Position numbers and translations under genes: made by a program. A DNA stretch of 16,894 bases, from contig CALPYF020000059.1 of NCBI GenBank assembly GCA_943327755.2, forward strand, positions 1-16,894, written 5' to 3'. The stretch comes from Deinococcus hopiensis KR-140 (lineage in GTDB: Bacteria; Deinococcota; Deinococci; Deinococcales; Deinococcaceae). This document shows positions 8,350-16,894 of the stretch, piece after piece; the first letter of the stretch is position 1; every line of letters begins with the position of its first letter. Below the pieces are notes generated by a model. That model had not been told where the DNA came from. It saw only the letters and a program-made list of their open reading frames with translations, and ran no database searches.

Positions 8350-9072
8350 TCAGGCCGGGGGCAGGTGCCGGTGTTCCCACACCAGGTCCCGCAGCACCCA
8401 GCCGCTGCCGGGGAAGCGCAGGCCCAGCCTCAGCTCGCCCAGCAGGTAGTCCCGCGCGTCCTGCACGCTGGTTCCGGCTTCGACCGCGTCCCCCAGCGTG
8501 CGGTTGCCGTCCAGCAGGCGCGCGACCGGGTGCAGGGCGGCGCGGTGCCCGGCCGGCTGGAGTTTCAGCCGCGCCCACTCGAAGCGGCCCATCGGCGTGA
8601 GTTTCCCGTCCCGCACGGCCTGAGCGGCGGTCTGCGCGACCTCGAACAGCGGCAGTTCCACCTCGCGGGCCACCGCGCGGATGGAGCGGCCCTGCTCACT
8701 GTCGAAGAGCGGCACGCGGCCCTGGAACACCTGACTGGGACTGCCGATCACGGCGCACACCAGATCCCACTCGTCACTGATGCGGGCCCAGTCGGTCGAG
8801 AAGTGCCCGTAGGGTGCCAGGGGCGCGCCGGTCACGCCGCGCTGTTCGAAGCGGAACGTGCCGGATTCGGCCAGGATCGGACTGGCATGAATGGCCTCGC
8901 TGCCCATCCAGTCCAGGATGCCGCCAGAGATGATCTCGCCGTTCATGAACGCGACCGTGAACGGCACGTCGGACTGAACGTCGAGGACGCCCGTCTGCCG
9001 GGTGGTGTGGATGAGTTCCAGGACGCCCATCAGGGGCACATCGCTGAGCAGACCTTGCATGGATGACGGCAC
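8350..9072 (-). CDS. DUF4388 domain protein
   Basis: A 240-aa protein whose first 80 residues have the DUF4388 (PatA N-terminal-like) pattern: MQGLLSDVPLMGVLELIHTT, then TGVLDV, VAFMNGEIISGG and SGTFRFEQ. In other bacteria this domain occurs in regulatory and gliding/chemosensory-like proteins, but its biochemical role is not settled. The rest (about 95-240) is a mixed helical region (GRSIRAVAREVELPLFEVAQTAAQAV) that resembles a winged-helix-type repeat, but I cannot name it. The start is GTG with a strong GGGAGGTGA Shine-Dalgarno. It is the last gene of the TPR-nnr-DUF4388 operon, 15 bp after nnr. Confidence 0.8.
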   Translation of the reverse strand: MPSSMQGLLSDVPLMGVLELIHTTRQTGVLDVQSDVPFTVAFMNGEIISGGILDWMGSEAIHASPILAESGTFRFEQRGVTGAPLAPYGHFSTDWARISDEWDLVCAVIGSPSQVFQGRVPLFDSEQGRSIRAVAREVELPLFEVAQTAAQAVRDGKLTPMGRFEWARLKLQPAGHRAALHPVARLLDGNRTLGDAVEAGTSVQDARDYLLGELRLGLRFPGSGWVLRDLVWEHRHLPPA

Positions 9073-9077
9073 GCTAT

Positions 9078-9085
9078 CACCTCCC
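9078..9085 (-). promoter_or_regulatory. Shine-Dalgarno of the DUF4388 gene
   Basis: GGGAGGTG on the minus strand, about 5-7 nt before the GTG at 9072. This decides the GTG start over the internal ATG at 9060. Confidence 0.7.
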
Positions 9086-9087
9086 GG

Positions 9088-10626
9088 TCAGGTGAACGCC
9101 GGGCCGGCGCATACACCCGGCAGGGGCACCTTACCGGCCCCGCGCAGGTCGTCCCAGGCGGCGCCCAGTTCGTGTGAGACGTCCGTGGCGCCCAGCCCGT
9201 ACCCGAAGCGCCGCGCCGCGATCTCTCCCGCGCGGGCGTGCAGGCGCACGCCTGCGCGCGCCGCGTCCCAGGGCGTCAGGCCCTGCCCGAGCAGCGCGGC
9301 CAGCACGCCGCTGAGCGTGTCACCCATGCCAGCGCTCGCCATGCCCGGATGTCCGCCCCGGGACACGCTCAGCTCTCCGTCCCGCGCCACGACGCTGGGA
9401 CCGCCCTTGAGGACGACCACGCCACCCAGCCGATCCTGAAGGGTCCGGGCCGCTTCGAGCGGATCGCGGGTCACCTGGGCGGCCGGGCAGCCGAGCAGCC
9501 GGGCCGCCTCGCCCGGATGCGGCGTCCAGATGCACCCGGCGTGCCCCTGACCGGCCAGCTCGGGCTGGAGGGCGTCGGCATCCAGCACGGTGGGGATCTG
9601 CCAGTCCAGCACGATGCGGGCCAGCGCGGCGGCGGCCGGGCCCAGGCCCATCCCCAGCGCGGCGGCGTCCGGGCGCCGACCGGCGGCAGCGCCGTGCAGG
9701 AACGCCGCGAGGTCGGGGTGCCGCTGCGCCATGAGTTCCGGCGTGACGAGCGGCACGTCCGCCGCCGAGTGCAGCGTGACCAGTCCGGCCCCGGCGCGCA
9801 GGGCTCCCAGTCCGGCCAGTGCGGGGGCGCCGACCATTCCGGGATGCCCGCCGACGATCCACACCCGGCCGGCCGTGCCCTTGTGGGCGGCCGCAGTCCG
9901 GACCGGCAGCAACGCCGCGAGGGTGGCGTCGTCCGGGCGGTCGGCCACCTGCACGTCCGTCACCCAGGCGGGCGGGACGCGCAGCGGCGCGAGCACGACC
10001 TCGCCGCTGCGCGCGGCCGCCTCGCCGAACAGCAGCGCGGGCTTCAGGGCCGTCAGGGTGACGGTCACGTCCGCCTGCACGCTGGGCTGCGGGCCGTCAG
10101 CCCCGGGGACGTCTGCCCGTGTGGCGTCTAGCCCGCTGGGCAGATCAACGGCCAGCACGGGCACCCCGCGCGCCCGGGCCGCGTTCAGGGCCGCCACCAC
10201 CTCAGCCAGCGCGGGTCGCAGGGGCGGACGGAAACCGGTGCCCAGCAGGCCATCCACGGCCACGGTGGCGCTGCCGGCCTGCCGGGTCAGCGCGGCGGGC
10301 GACAGGGGCCGGGTCTGCCCCCCCACCGCCTGCCAGCGCCGGCGGTTCAGGCGGGTGAGCGGGTGCGCCGAGGGCCGCGCCAGGACACGCGCCTCCCGCC
10401 CCAGGGCGAGCAGGTGCCGGGCCGCGACGAACGCGTCCCCGCCGTTGGCACCCCCTCCGGCGAGCAGCAGCACCGGTCCGGTCGGCCAGCGGCGCGCGAC
10501 CTCGTCCGCCACGGCGCGCCCGGCGTCCTCCATGGCCAAGTCGAGCAGGCCCGCCCGTTCCAGCCGGACGTCCAGGGCGCAGACACCCGCCGGGTCCAGA
10601 ATCACGCGGTCGTGGCGGATCGGCAC
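9088..10626 (-). CDS. nnr: Bifunctional NAD(P)H-hydrate epimerase/dehydratase
   Basis: A 512-aa fusion that repairs hydrated NADH and NADPH. The N-terminal epimerase (YjeF_N, about 1-215) interconverts R and S forms; the C-terminal ADP-dependent dehydratase (ribokinase-like, about 225-500) restores the cofactor. Epimerase blocks are GGGANGGDAFVAARHL (57-72), VDGLLGTGF (124-132) and DLPSGLD (161-167). Dehydratase blocks are HKGTAGRVWIVGG (248-260), PHPGEAARLLG (369-379), LKGGPSVV (406-413) and GMGDTLSG (433-440) with the catalytic Asp436. The open frame runs on to 11394, but that extension is an Arg/Gly-rich shadow of the TPR gene. GTG at 10626 has GGAGG 5 nt upstream and begins MPIRHDRVILDP, the normal N-terminus for the family. 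It is the middle gene of an operon, 20 bp after the TPR gene. Confidence 0.95.
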   Translation of the reverse strand: MPIRHDRVILDPAGVCALDVRLERAGLLDLAMEDAGRAVADEVARRWPTGPVLLLAGGGANGGDAFVAARHLLALGREARVLARPSAHPLTRLNRRRWQAVGGQTRPLSPAALTRQAGSATVAVDGLLGTGFRPPLRPALAEVVAALNAARARGVPVLAVDLPSGLDATRADVPGADGPQPSVQADVTVTLTALKPALLFGEAAARSGEVVLAPLRVPPAWVTDVQVADRPDDATLAALLPVRTAAAHKGTAGRVWIVGGHPGMVGAPALAGLGALRAGAGLVTLHSAADVPLVTPELMAQRHPDLAAFLHGAAAGRRPDAAALGMGLGPAAAALARIVLDWQIPTVLDADALQPELAGQGHAGCIWTPHPGEAARLLGCPAAQVTRDPLEAARTLQDRLGGVVVLKGGPSVVARDGELSVSRGGHPGMASAGMGDTLSGVLAALLGQGLTPWDAARAGVRLHARAGEIAARRFGYGLGATDVSHELGAAWDDLRGAGKVPLPGVCAGPAFT

Positions 10627-10631
10627 GCGAA

Positions 10632-10636
10632 CCTCC
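10632..10636 (-). promoter_or_regulatory. Shine-Dalgarno deciding the nnr start
   Basis: GGAGG on the minus strand, 5 nt before the GTG at 10626. It sits in the 20-bp gap after the TPR gene stop and supports this start over the much longer open frame. Confidence 0.75.
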
Positions 10637-10646
10637 GGACCCCGGC

Positions 10647-11468
10647 TCAGCTGCCCGCGCCGCGCAGCGCCAGGAAGATGATCAGCGCCAGAACGGCCAG
10701 CACGGCCAGCCGCAGGTACTTCAGGTTCGGGTTGCGGCGGAACTGCTCCTTCACCTCGGCCTGGGTGTCGTCGCGGGAACGTTTCATCGCCAGCCGCTGC
10801 CCCTGCCGGATGTACCGCACGCCCTCGGCCACGCGGCCCTGGCGGCGGACCGCCACGCCCAGGTTGTGGTGCCCGCCGTCGTACTCGGGCGCCAGGCGGA
10901 TCACGTCCCGGTAGATGGTCTCGGCCTGCGCGAACCGCCCGGCCTCCAGGTCGAGATTCCCCAGGTTCGTCAGGGCGCGGTAATGCCCGGGGTCGGCGGC
11001 CCGCGCCGCGTCCAGGGCCGCGCGCGCCTGCGTCTCCTCGCCCAGCATGGCGAACAGGACGCCCTGCGCGTTCAGCGCCTCGGCCCGGGTCAGGGGCTGG
11101 GCCAGGGCGCCCGCGAGCCGCTGCGCCAGCGCAGGTGCGTCCGTCTCCCGCTGCGCGGCCTCCAGGGCGTTCAGGGCTTCGAGCACGGCCTCCGGGTGGA
11201 CGTACAGGCGCAGTTCCCCGGCCAGCGGATGCTGAAGGTCCGCGGCTGCCTCCTGATAGGTGGCCAGCTGGTGGCGGGCCCCTGCGTAGCGCCGGGCGCG
11301 GATCTCGTCCTGCATCACCCGCAGCGTCTGCAGGACGTCGATCAGATCGGCACTCTCGCCCAGCACGTTGGCGGTCGCGGCGGCGCGGCGCCATTCCCCG
11401 GCGCGGATCAGGTCGGTCAGATCGGCGGGTGGAGTCACCGGTGGGGAGGGCGGCGCGTCAGCGGTCAC
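10647..11468 (-). CDS. Tail-anchored TPR protein
   Basis: A 273-aa tetratricopeptide-repeat protein. Helical repeat units are clearest at about 130-225: AEALNAQGVLFAMLGEETQA, then ALTNLGNLDLEAGRFAQAET, then HNLGVAVRRQGRVAEGVRYI. These have the usual small and aromatic positions and acidic or proline ends (DPGHY, APEYD). Residues about 247-268 form a single Leu/Ile/Ala-rich membrane segment preceded by basic residues and followed by RGAGS. There is no N-terminal signal, so it is probably a tail-anchored scaffold facing the cytoplasm. The start is GTG with only a weak GGGG upstream. It is first in the operon with nnr and the DUF4388 gene. The partner is unknown. Confidence 0.85.
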   Translation of the reverse strand: MTADAPPSPPVTPPADLTDLIRAGEWRRAAATANVLGESADLIDVLQTLRVMQDEIRARRYAGARHQLATYQEAAADLQHPLAGELRLYVHPEAVLEALNALEAAQRETDAPALAQRLAGALAQPLTRAEALNAQGVLFAMLGEETQARAALDAARAADPGHYRALTNLGNLDLEAGRFAQAETIYRDVIRLAPEYDGGHHNLGVAVRRQGRVAEGVRYIRQGQRLAMKRSRDDTQAEVKEQFRRNPNLKYLRLAVLAVLALIIFLALRGAGS

Positions 11469-11527
11469 GGCTGACCCCGGAGGGAGCGGCGGCAGGGGAA
11501 CAGCCCGGAACGGAAACTCACCCCGTG

Positions 11528-11535
11528 AGTATACT
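11528..11535. promoter_or_regulatory. Palindromic -10 box shared by divergent TPR and rsmA units
   Basis: The palindrome AGTATACT contains TATACT on both strands (plus 11530-11535, minus 11533-11528). It lies about 90 nt before the rsmA ATG and 60 nt before the TPR GTG. -35 boxes are weak on both sides. If used both ways, polymerases would compete for the same -10 site. Confidence 0.5.
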
Positions 11536-11625
11536 GACGTGTTCCCGGCGCGCCCACAGCGGCGCTCACCGTTGTCCCGCCCACACGTTCCCCCTCACTT
11601 CCTGGCCCCGGAGGGCCGTCCCCGC

Positions 11626-12555
11626 ATGCCCAGAGACTCCCGCAGACCCGCCCGCACCGCCGACCGCCGACCGTCCGACCGCCGCACCTCCGACCGGCGC
11701 GGGCCCGACCACGAGGACCGGGACCTGAGCGCCGCGCCGCTGTACTCCCCGGCGCGCGTGCGGGACCTGCTCGACCGGCACGGCCTGAAGCCCACCAAGA
11801 GCCTCGGGCAGAACTTCCTGATCGACGGGAACATCCTGCGCGCCATTGCCGAGGCGGGCGGCGCCGCGCCCGGCGTGCCCGTGCTGGAGATCGGCCCAGG
11901 CCTGGGCGTCCTGACGCGCGAGATCGCCTCCAGGGGCGCGCAGGTCACGACCCTGGAAAAGGACGAGCGGCTGCGGCCCGTGCTGGCCGAGACGCTGGAC
12001 GGCCTGGACGTGCAGGTCGTGTGGGGCGACGCGCTGGACTTCGACTACGCCACGCTGCCCGAGGGCACGCGGGTCATCGCGAATCTGCCGTACTACATCA
12101 CGGGCCTGCTGCTGTCGCGCTTCATGCGCGCGCCGGGGATCGTGTCCGCGACGGTGCTCGTGCAGAAGGAGGTCGGGCAGCGCCTCGCCTCGCGGCCCGG
12201 CGAGGAGAACTACGGCTTCCTGAGTGCCATCGCCGCGCTGTACGGCAGCGTGCAGCACGTCCGCGACGTGCCCAAGGGCGCGTTCCTGCCTGCGCCGGAC
12301 GTGACGAGCGCCGTGATCCGCCTGGACTTCGACCGCAGCCGCCCCGCCCCCGAGCAGGAATTCCTGTCGTTCGTGGAGACCGCGCTGCACCACCGCCGCA
12401 AGACACTGCGCAACAACCTGCGCCTGACCGGCATGGACGGCGAGGCGATTGACGCCGCGCTGGAGGCGGTCGGGCTGCGCGCGGACGTCCGCGCCGAGGA
12501 CGTCAGTCTGGGTGACCTGCGTGACATGGCCGTCAAACTGGGCGTGATACGGTGA
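11626..12555 (+). CDS. rsmA: 16S rRNA (adenine1518-N6/adenine1519-N6)-dimethyltransferase
   Basis: RsmA (KsgA) dimethylates two adjacent adenines in the 3' terminal hairpin of 16S rRNA, a late step in 30S assembly. In this 309-aa protein the motifs are KSLGQNFL (58-65), the SAM loop LEIGPGLGVLT (87-97), the acid EKDERL (111-116), catalytic NLPYYIT (153-159), FLPAPDVTSAVIRL (220-233) and HHRRKTLRNNL (255-265). It is about 35-40 residues longer than typical RsmA because of a disordered N-terminus with repeated (P/T)SDRR units. The ATG at 11626 has GGAGG 11 nt upstream. An in-frame GTG at 11539 is too close to the -10 box to be convincing. A PfkB-type kinase follows 67 bp downstream. Confidence 0.95.
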   Translation: MPRDSRRPARTADRRPSDRRTSDRRGPDHEDRDLSAAPLYSPARVRDLLDRHGLKPTKSLGQNFLIDGNILRAIAEAGGAAPGVPVLEIGPGLGVLTREIASRGAQVTTLEKDERLRPVLAETLDGLDVQVVWGDALDFDYATLPEGTRVIANLPYYITGLLLSRFMRAPGIVSATVLVQKEVGQRLASRPGEENYGFLSAIAALYGSVQHVRDVPKGAFLPAPDVTSAVIRLDFDRSRPAPEQEFLSFVETALHHRRKTLRNNLRLTGMDGEAIDAALEAVGLRADVRAEDVSLGDLRDMAVKLGVIR

Positions 12556-12609
12556 CCGCAGCAAGGATCACCCCCAGTCAACATTCAGGGCCGCCGCGAC
12601 CGGCACCCC

Positions 12610-12615
12610 GGAGGA
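12610..12615 (+). promoter_or_regulatory. Shine-Dalgarno of the PfkB-family kinase gene
   Basis: GGAGGA, 7 nt before the GTG at 12623. It supports this GTG as the start. Confidence 0.75.
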
Positions 12616-12622
12616 AGTCTCT

Positions 12623-13621
<999 letters not shown>

Positions 13622-13643
13622 GCGGGCGTCCCGTTTCCAGCCA

Positions 13644-13683
13644 GTGCCGGCCCATCCCCTGCAGATCCGGGATGGGCCGGCAC
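13644..13683 (+). terminator. 15-bp perfect hairpin after the PfkB-family gene
   Basis: GTGCCGGCCCATCCC (13644-13658) and its exact complement (13669-13683) are separated by a 10-nt loop and lie 22 nt past the stop at 13621. The plus-strand flank CTTCATG is poor in T, so termination may depend on stem strength or on Rho, or the stem may be an mRNA-stabilising end. Confidence 0.65.
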
Positions 13684-13696
13684 CTTCATGAACAGC

Positions 13697-13732
13697 GGAG
13701 GCCAGTGAGCAGCGCTGCTCCCGGCCTCCTTT
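13697..13732. terminator. Second hairpin between the PfkB-family gene and ilvC
   Basis: GGAGGCC (13697-13703) pairs with GGCCTCC (13723-13729). A nested inner stem GAGCA/TGCTC (13707-13711, 13716-13720) closes on a GCGC loop. TTT follows on the plus strand. It lies 16 nt past the ilvC stop (13746) and probably ends ilvC transcripts; it may act in both directions. Confidence 0.6.
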
Positions 13733-13745
13733 CCGTACCCTGCGG

Positions 13746-14756
13746 TTAGACTTCCAGCGCCTTCTTGTTGATGAAGGGCATCTTGTCGCGCAGTTCCTTG
13801 CCCACGACTTCCAGGGTGTGGTCGCGCATCTTGCCGCGCTGCTCCTCCATGAAGGGGAACCCGGCCTCGGCGTCGGCGATGAAGCGCTCGGCGAACTTGC
13901 CGGTCTGGATGTCGCTCAGGACGCGGCCCATCTCGGCTTTCGTCTCGGCGGTCACGACGCGTGGGCCGGTGACATAGTCTCCGAACTCGGCGGTGTTGCT
14001 GATGCTGTGACGCATGCCCTCGAAGCCCTTCTCGTAGATCAGGTCGACAATCAGCTTGACCTCGTGCAGGGTCTCGAAGTACGCGATCTCGGGCTGGTAC
14101 CCGGCTTCCACGAGGGTCTCGAAGCCCGCCTGGATCAGGTGGGTGACGCCGCCGCACAGGACGCTCTGCTCGCCGAACAGGTCGGTTTCGGTCTCTTCCT
14201 TGAAGGTCGTTTCCAGCACGCCGGCGCGGGTGCAGCCGATGCCGTTCGCGTACGCCAGGGCGATGTCGCGCGCCTTGCCGGTGGCGTCCTGCTGCACGGC
14301 GAAGATGCCGGGCATGCCCGCACCGTCGGCGTAAACGCGGCGCAGCATGTGGCCGGGGCCTTTGGGCGCCACGAGGAACACGTCCACGTCGGCGGGGGGC
14401 GTGATGCGGCCGAAGTGGACGTTGAAGCCGTGCCCGAACGCCAGGGCCTTCCCGGCGCTGAGGTGCGGGGCGATGCTCTGCTCGTACACCTTGGGCTGCT
14501 GCTCGTCGGGGATCAGGAGCATGATCACGTCGGCTTCCTTGGTGGCGTCCTCGATGCTGGCGACGCGCAGTCCGGCCTGCTCGGCCTTGGCGCGGCTGGC
14601 GCTGCCATCACGCAGGCCGACGACGACGTTGAAGCCGCTGTCACGCAGGTTCTGGGCGTGGGCGTGCGCCTGGCTGCCGTAGCCGATGATGGCGATCAGC
14701 TTGTTCTCGATGGGGGCGGTGCTGACGTCTCGGTCGTAGTACATTTTTGCAGCCAT
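13746..14756 (-). CDS. ilvC: Ketol-acid reductoisomerase (class I)
   Basis: IlvC (336 aa, short class I form) converts acetolactate and acetohydroxybutyrate to the dihydroxy acids in valine, leucine and isoleucine synthesis. The Rossmann motif is GYGSQAHAHAQNL (25-37), and the loop LRDGSAS (48-54) with Arg49, Ser52 and Ser54 suggests NADPH preference. The catalytic His109 is in FGHGFNVHFG; metal ligands are Asp192 and Glu196 (DLFGEQ), Glu228 and Glu232; Ser253 is in HSISNTAE. The ATG has AGGAG 10 nt upstream (14767-14771). There is no convincing -10 box in the 125-bp gap after ilvN, so it is probably co-transcribed with ilvB and ilvN, with an inverted repeat between. Confidence 0.97.
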   Translation of the reverse strand: MAAKMYYDRDVSTAPIENKLIAIIGYGSQAHAHAQNLRDSGFNVVVGLRDGSASRAKAEQAGLRVASIEDATKEADVIMLLIPDEQQPKVYEQSIAPHLSAGKALAFGHGFNVHFGRITPPADVDVFLVAPKGPGHMLRRVYADGAGMPGIFAVQQDATGKARDIALAYANGIGCTRAGVLETTFKEETETDLFGEQSVLCGGVTHLIQAGFETLVEAGYQPEIAYFETLHEVKLIVDLIYEKGFEGMRHSISNTAEFGDYVTGPRVVTAETKAEMGRVLSDIQTGKFAERFIADAEAGFPFMEEQRGKMRDHTLEVVGKELRDKMPFINKKALEV

Positions 14757-14766
14757 GTTCGGGATT

Positions 14767-14771
14767 CTCCT
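14767..14771 (-). promoter_or_regulatory. Shine-Dalgarno of ilvC
   Basis: AGGAG on the minus strand, 10 nt before the ATG at 14756. It supports this ATG over the in-frame ATG four codons later. Confidence 0.6.
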
Positions 14772-14816
14772 ACAGAACGTGATTTGAGGGACTGGGCGGA
14801 CTAGGCGGGTTCAGGG

Positions 14817-14881
14817 AGGTCGATGGTCGAAAGTTGAGGGTTGATCGGTTTTCTTTCGACTCTCAACTTTCAACTGTCGAC

Positions 14882-14883
<2 letters not shown>
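14817..14883 (-). repeat. Imperfect 22-nt inverted repeat between ilvN and ilvC
   Basis: Arms 14817-14838 and 14862-14883 are complementary at 19 of 22 positions around a 23-nt loop, and the right arm runs into the ilvN stop codon. The segment is AT-rich for this genome. A shorter perfect stem, GTCGAAAG (14826-14833) with CTTTCGAC (14853-14860), competes for the same left arm, so two exclusive folds are possible. No U-run follows in the minus direction. It could be an mRNA-processing or partial-termination element setting the ilvC:ilvBN ratio, or a small dispersed repeat. Confidence 0.7.

Positions 14884-16894
<2,011 letters not shown>

Noticed and set aside
7429..9066. A 545-aa plus-strand open frame over the PlsY-AAR fusion and DUF4388 genes
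   Set aside because: Shadow composition (Ser/Arg/Ala/Pro), and it spans two minus-strand genes with recognisable domains.
10627..11394. N-terminal extension of nnr in the long open frame
   Set aside because: It is an Arg/Gly/Pro-rich shadow of the TPR gene; a GTG with good Shine-Dalgarno and the family N-terminus lie at 10626.
11539..11541. In-frame GTG as a leaderless rsmA start
   Set aside because: It is only 3 nt after the -10 box, too close for initiation; the ATG at 11626 has a GGAGG.

Overview
This window looks like Deinococcus chromosome. The sequence is very GC-rich with strong G/C third-position bias. It carries a LysW-type aminoadipate kinase, which is the Thermus/Deinococcus lysine route. 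Several genes start 6-9 nt after a TANNNT -10 box with no Shine-Dalgarno, the leaderless arrangement known to be common in Deinococcus. I see no IS element, phage gene, CRISPR array, tRNA or rRNA; apart from one unusual fusion gene this is mostly core metabolism.

Layout. Position 1-4318 is all minus strand: the first codons of an unseen gene (1-42), a gamma-glutamyltransferase-like Ntn hydrolase, a small hypothetical protein, lysZ, a DUF1294 membrane protein and ispH. The last two abut exactly (TAG followed by GTG). A divergent region (4319-4512) separates ispH from a plus-strand orphan of 142 aa. A secreted phospholipase D-like protein (minus, 4986-6449) follows. Next comes the most unusual gene (minus, 6591-8264): a degenerate PlsY-like membrane domain fused to a complete acyl-ACP-reductase (AAR)-like domain with the catalytic cysteine kept. 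From 11468 back to 8350 lies a minus-strand operon of a tail-anchored TPR protein, the bifunctional NAD(P)HX repair enzyme Nnr and a DUF4388 protein. Divergent to it are rsmA and a PfkB-family sugar kinase. Two hairpins separate these from the minus-strand branched-chain amino acid genes ilvB (N-terminus off the right edge), ilvN and ilvC. ilvB and ilvN overlap by ATGA, and an imperfect 22-nt inverted repeat lies between ilvN and ilvC.

How the genes work together. ilvB, ilvN and ilvC catalyse the first two steps of valine/leucine/isoleucine synthesis; lysZ serves lysine synthesis; ispH ends the MEP isoprenoid pathway, which feeds carotenoids and quinones; Nnr repairs damaged NAD(P)H; RsmA matures 16S rRNA. 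The PlsY-AAR fusion is the best candidate for undescribed biology. An enzyme reducing acyl chains to fatty aldehyde at the membrane could supply the long-chain alkylamine of the characteristic deinococcal phosphoglycolipid (glyceroyl-alkylamine type). That link is my inference. Start codons of lysZ and the fusion gene were moved downstream of the longest ORF because the first ATG overlaps a -10 box; the start of Nnr was moved to a GTG with a good Shine-Dalgarno.
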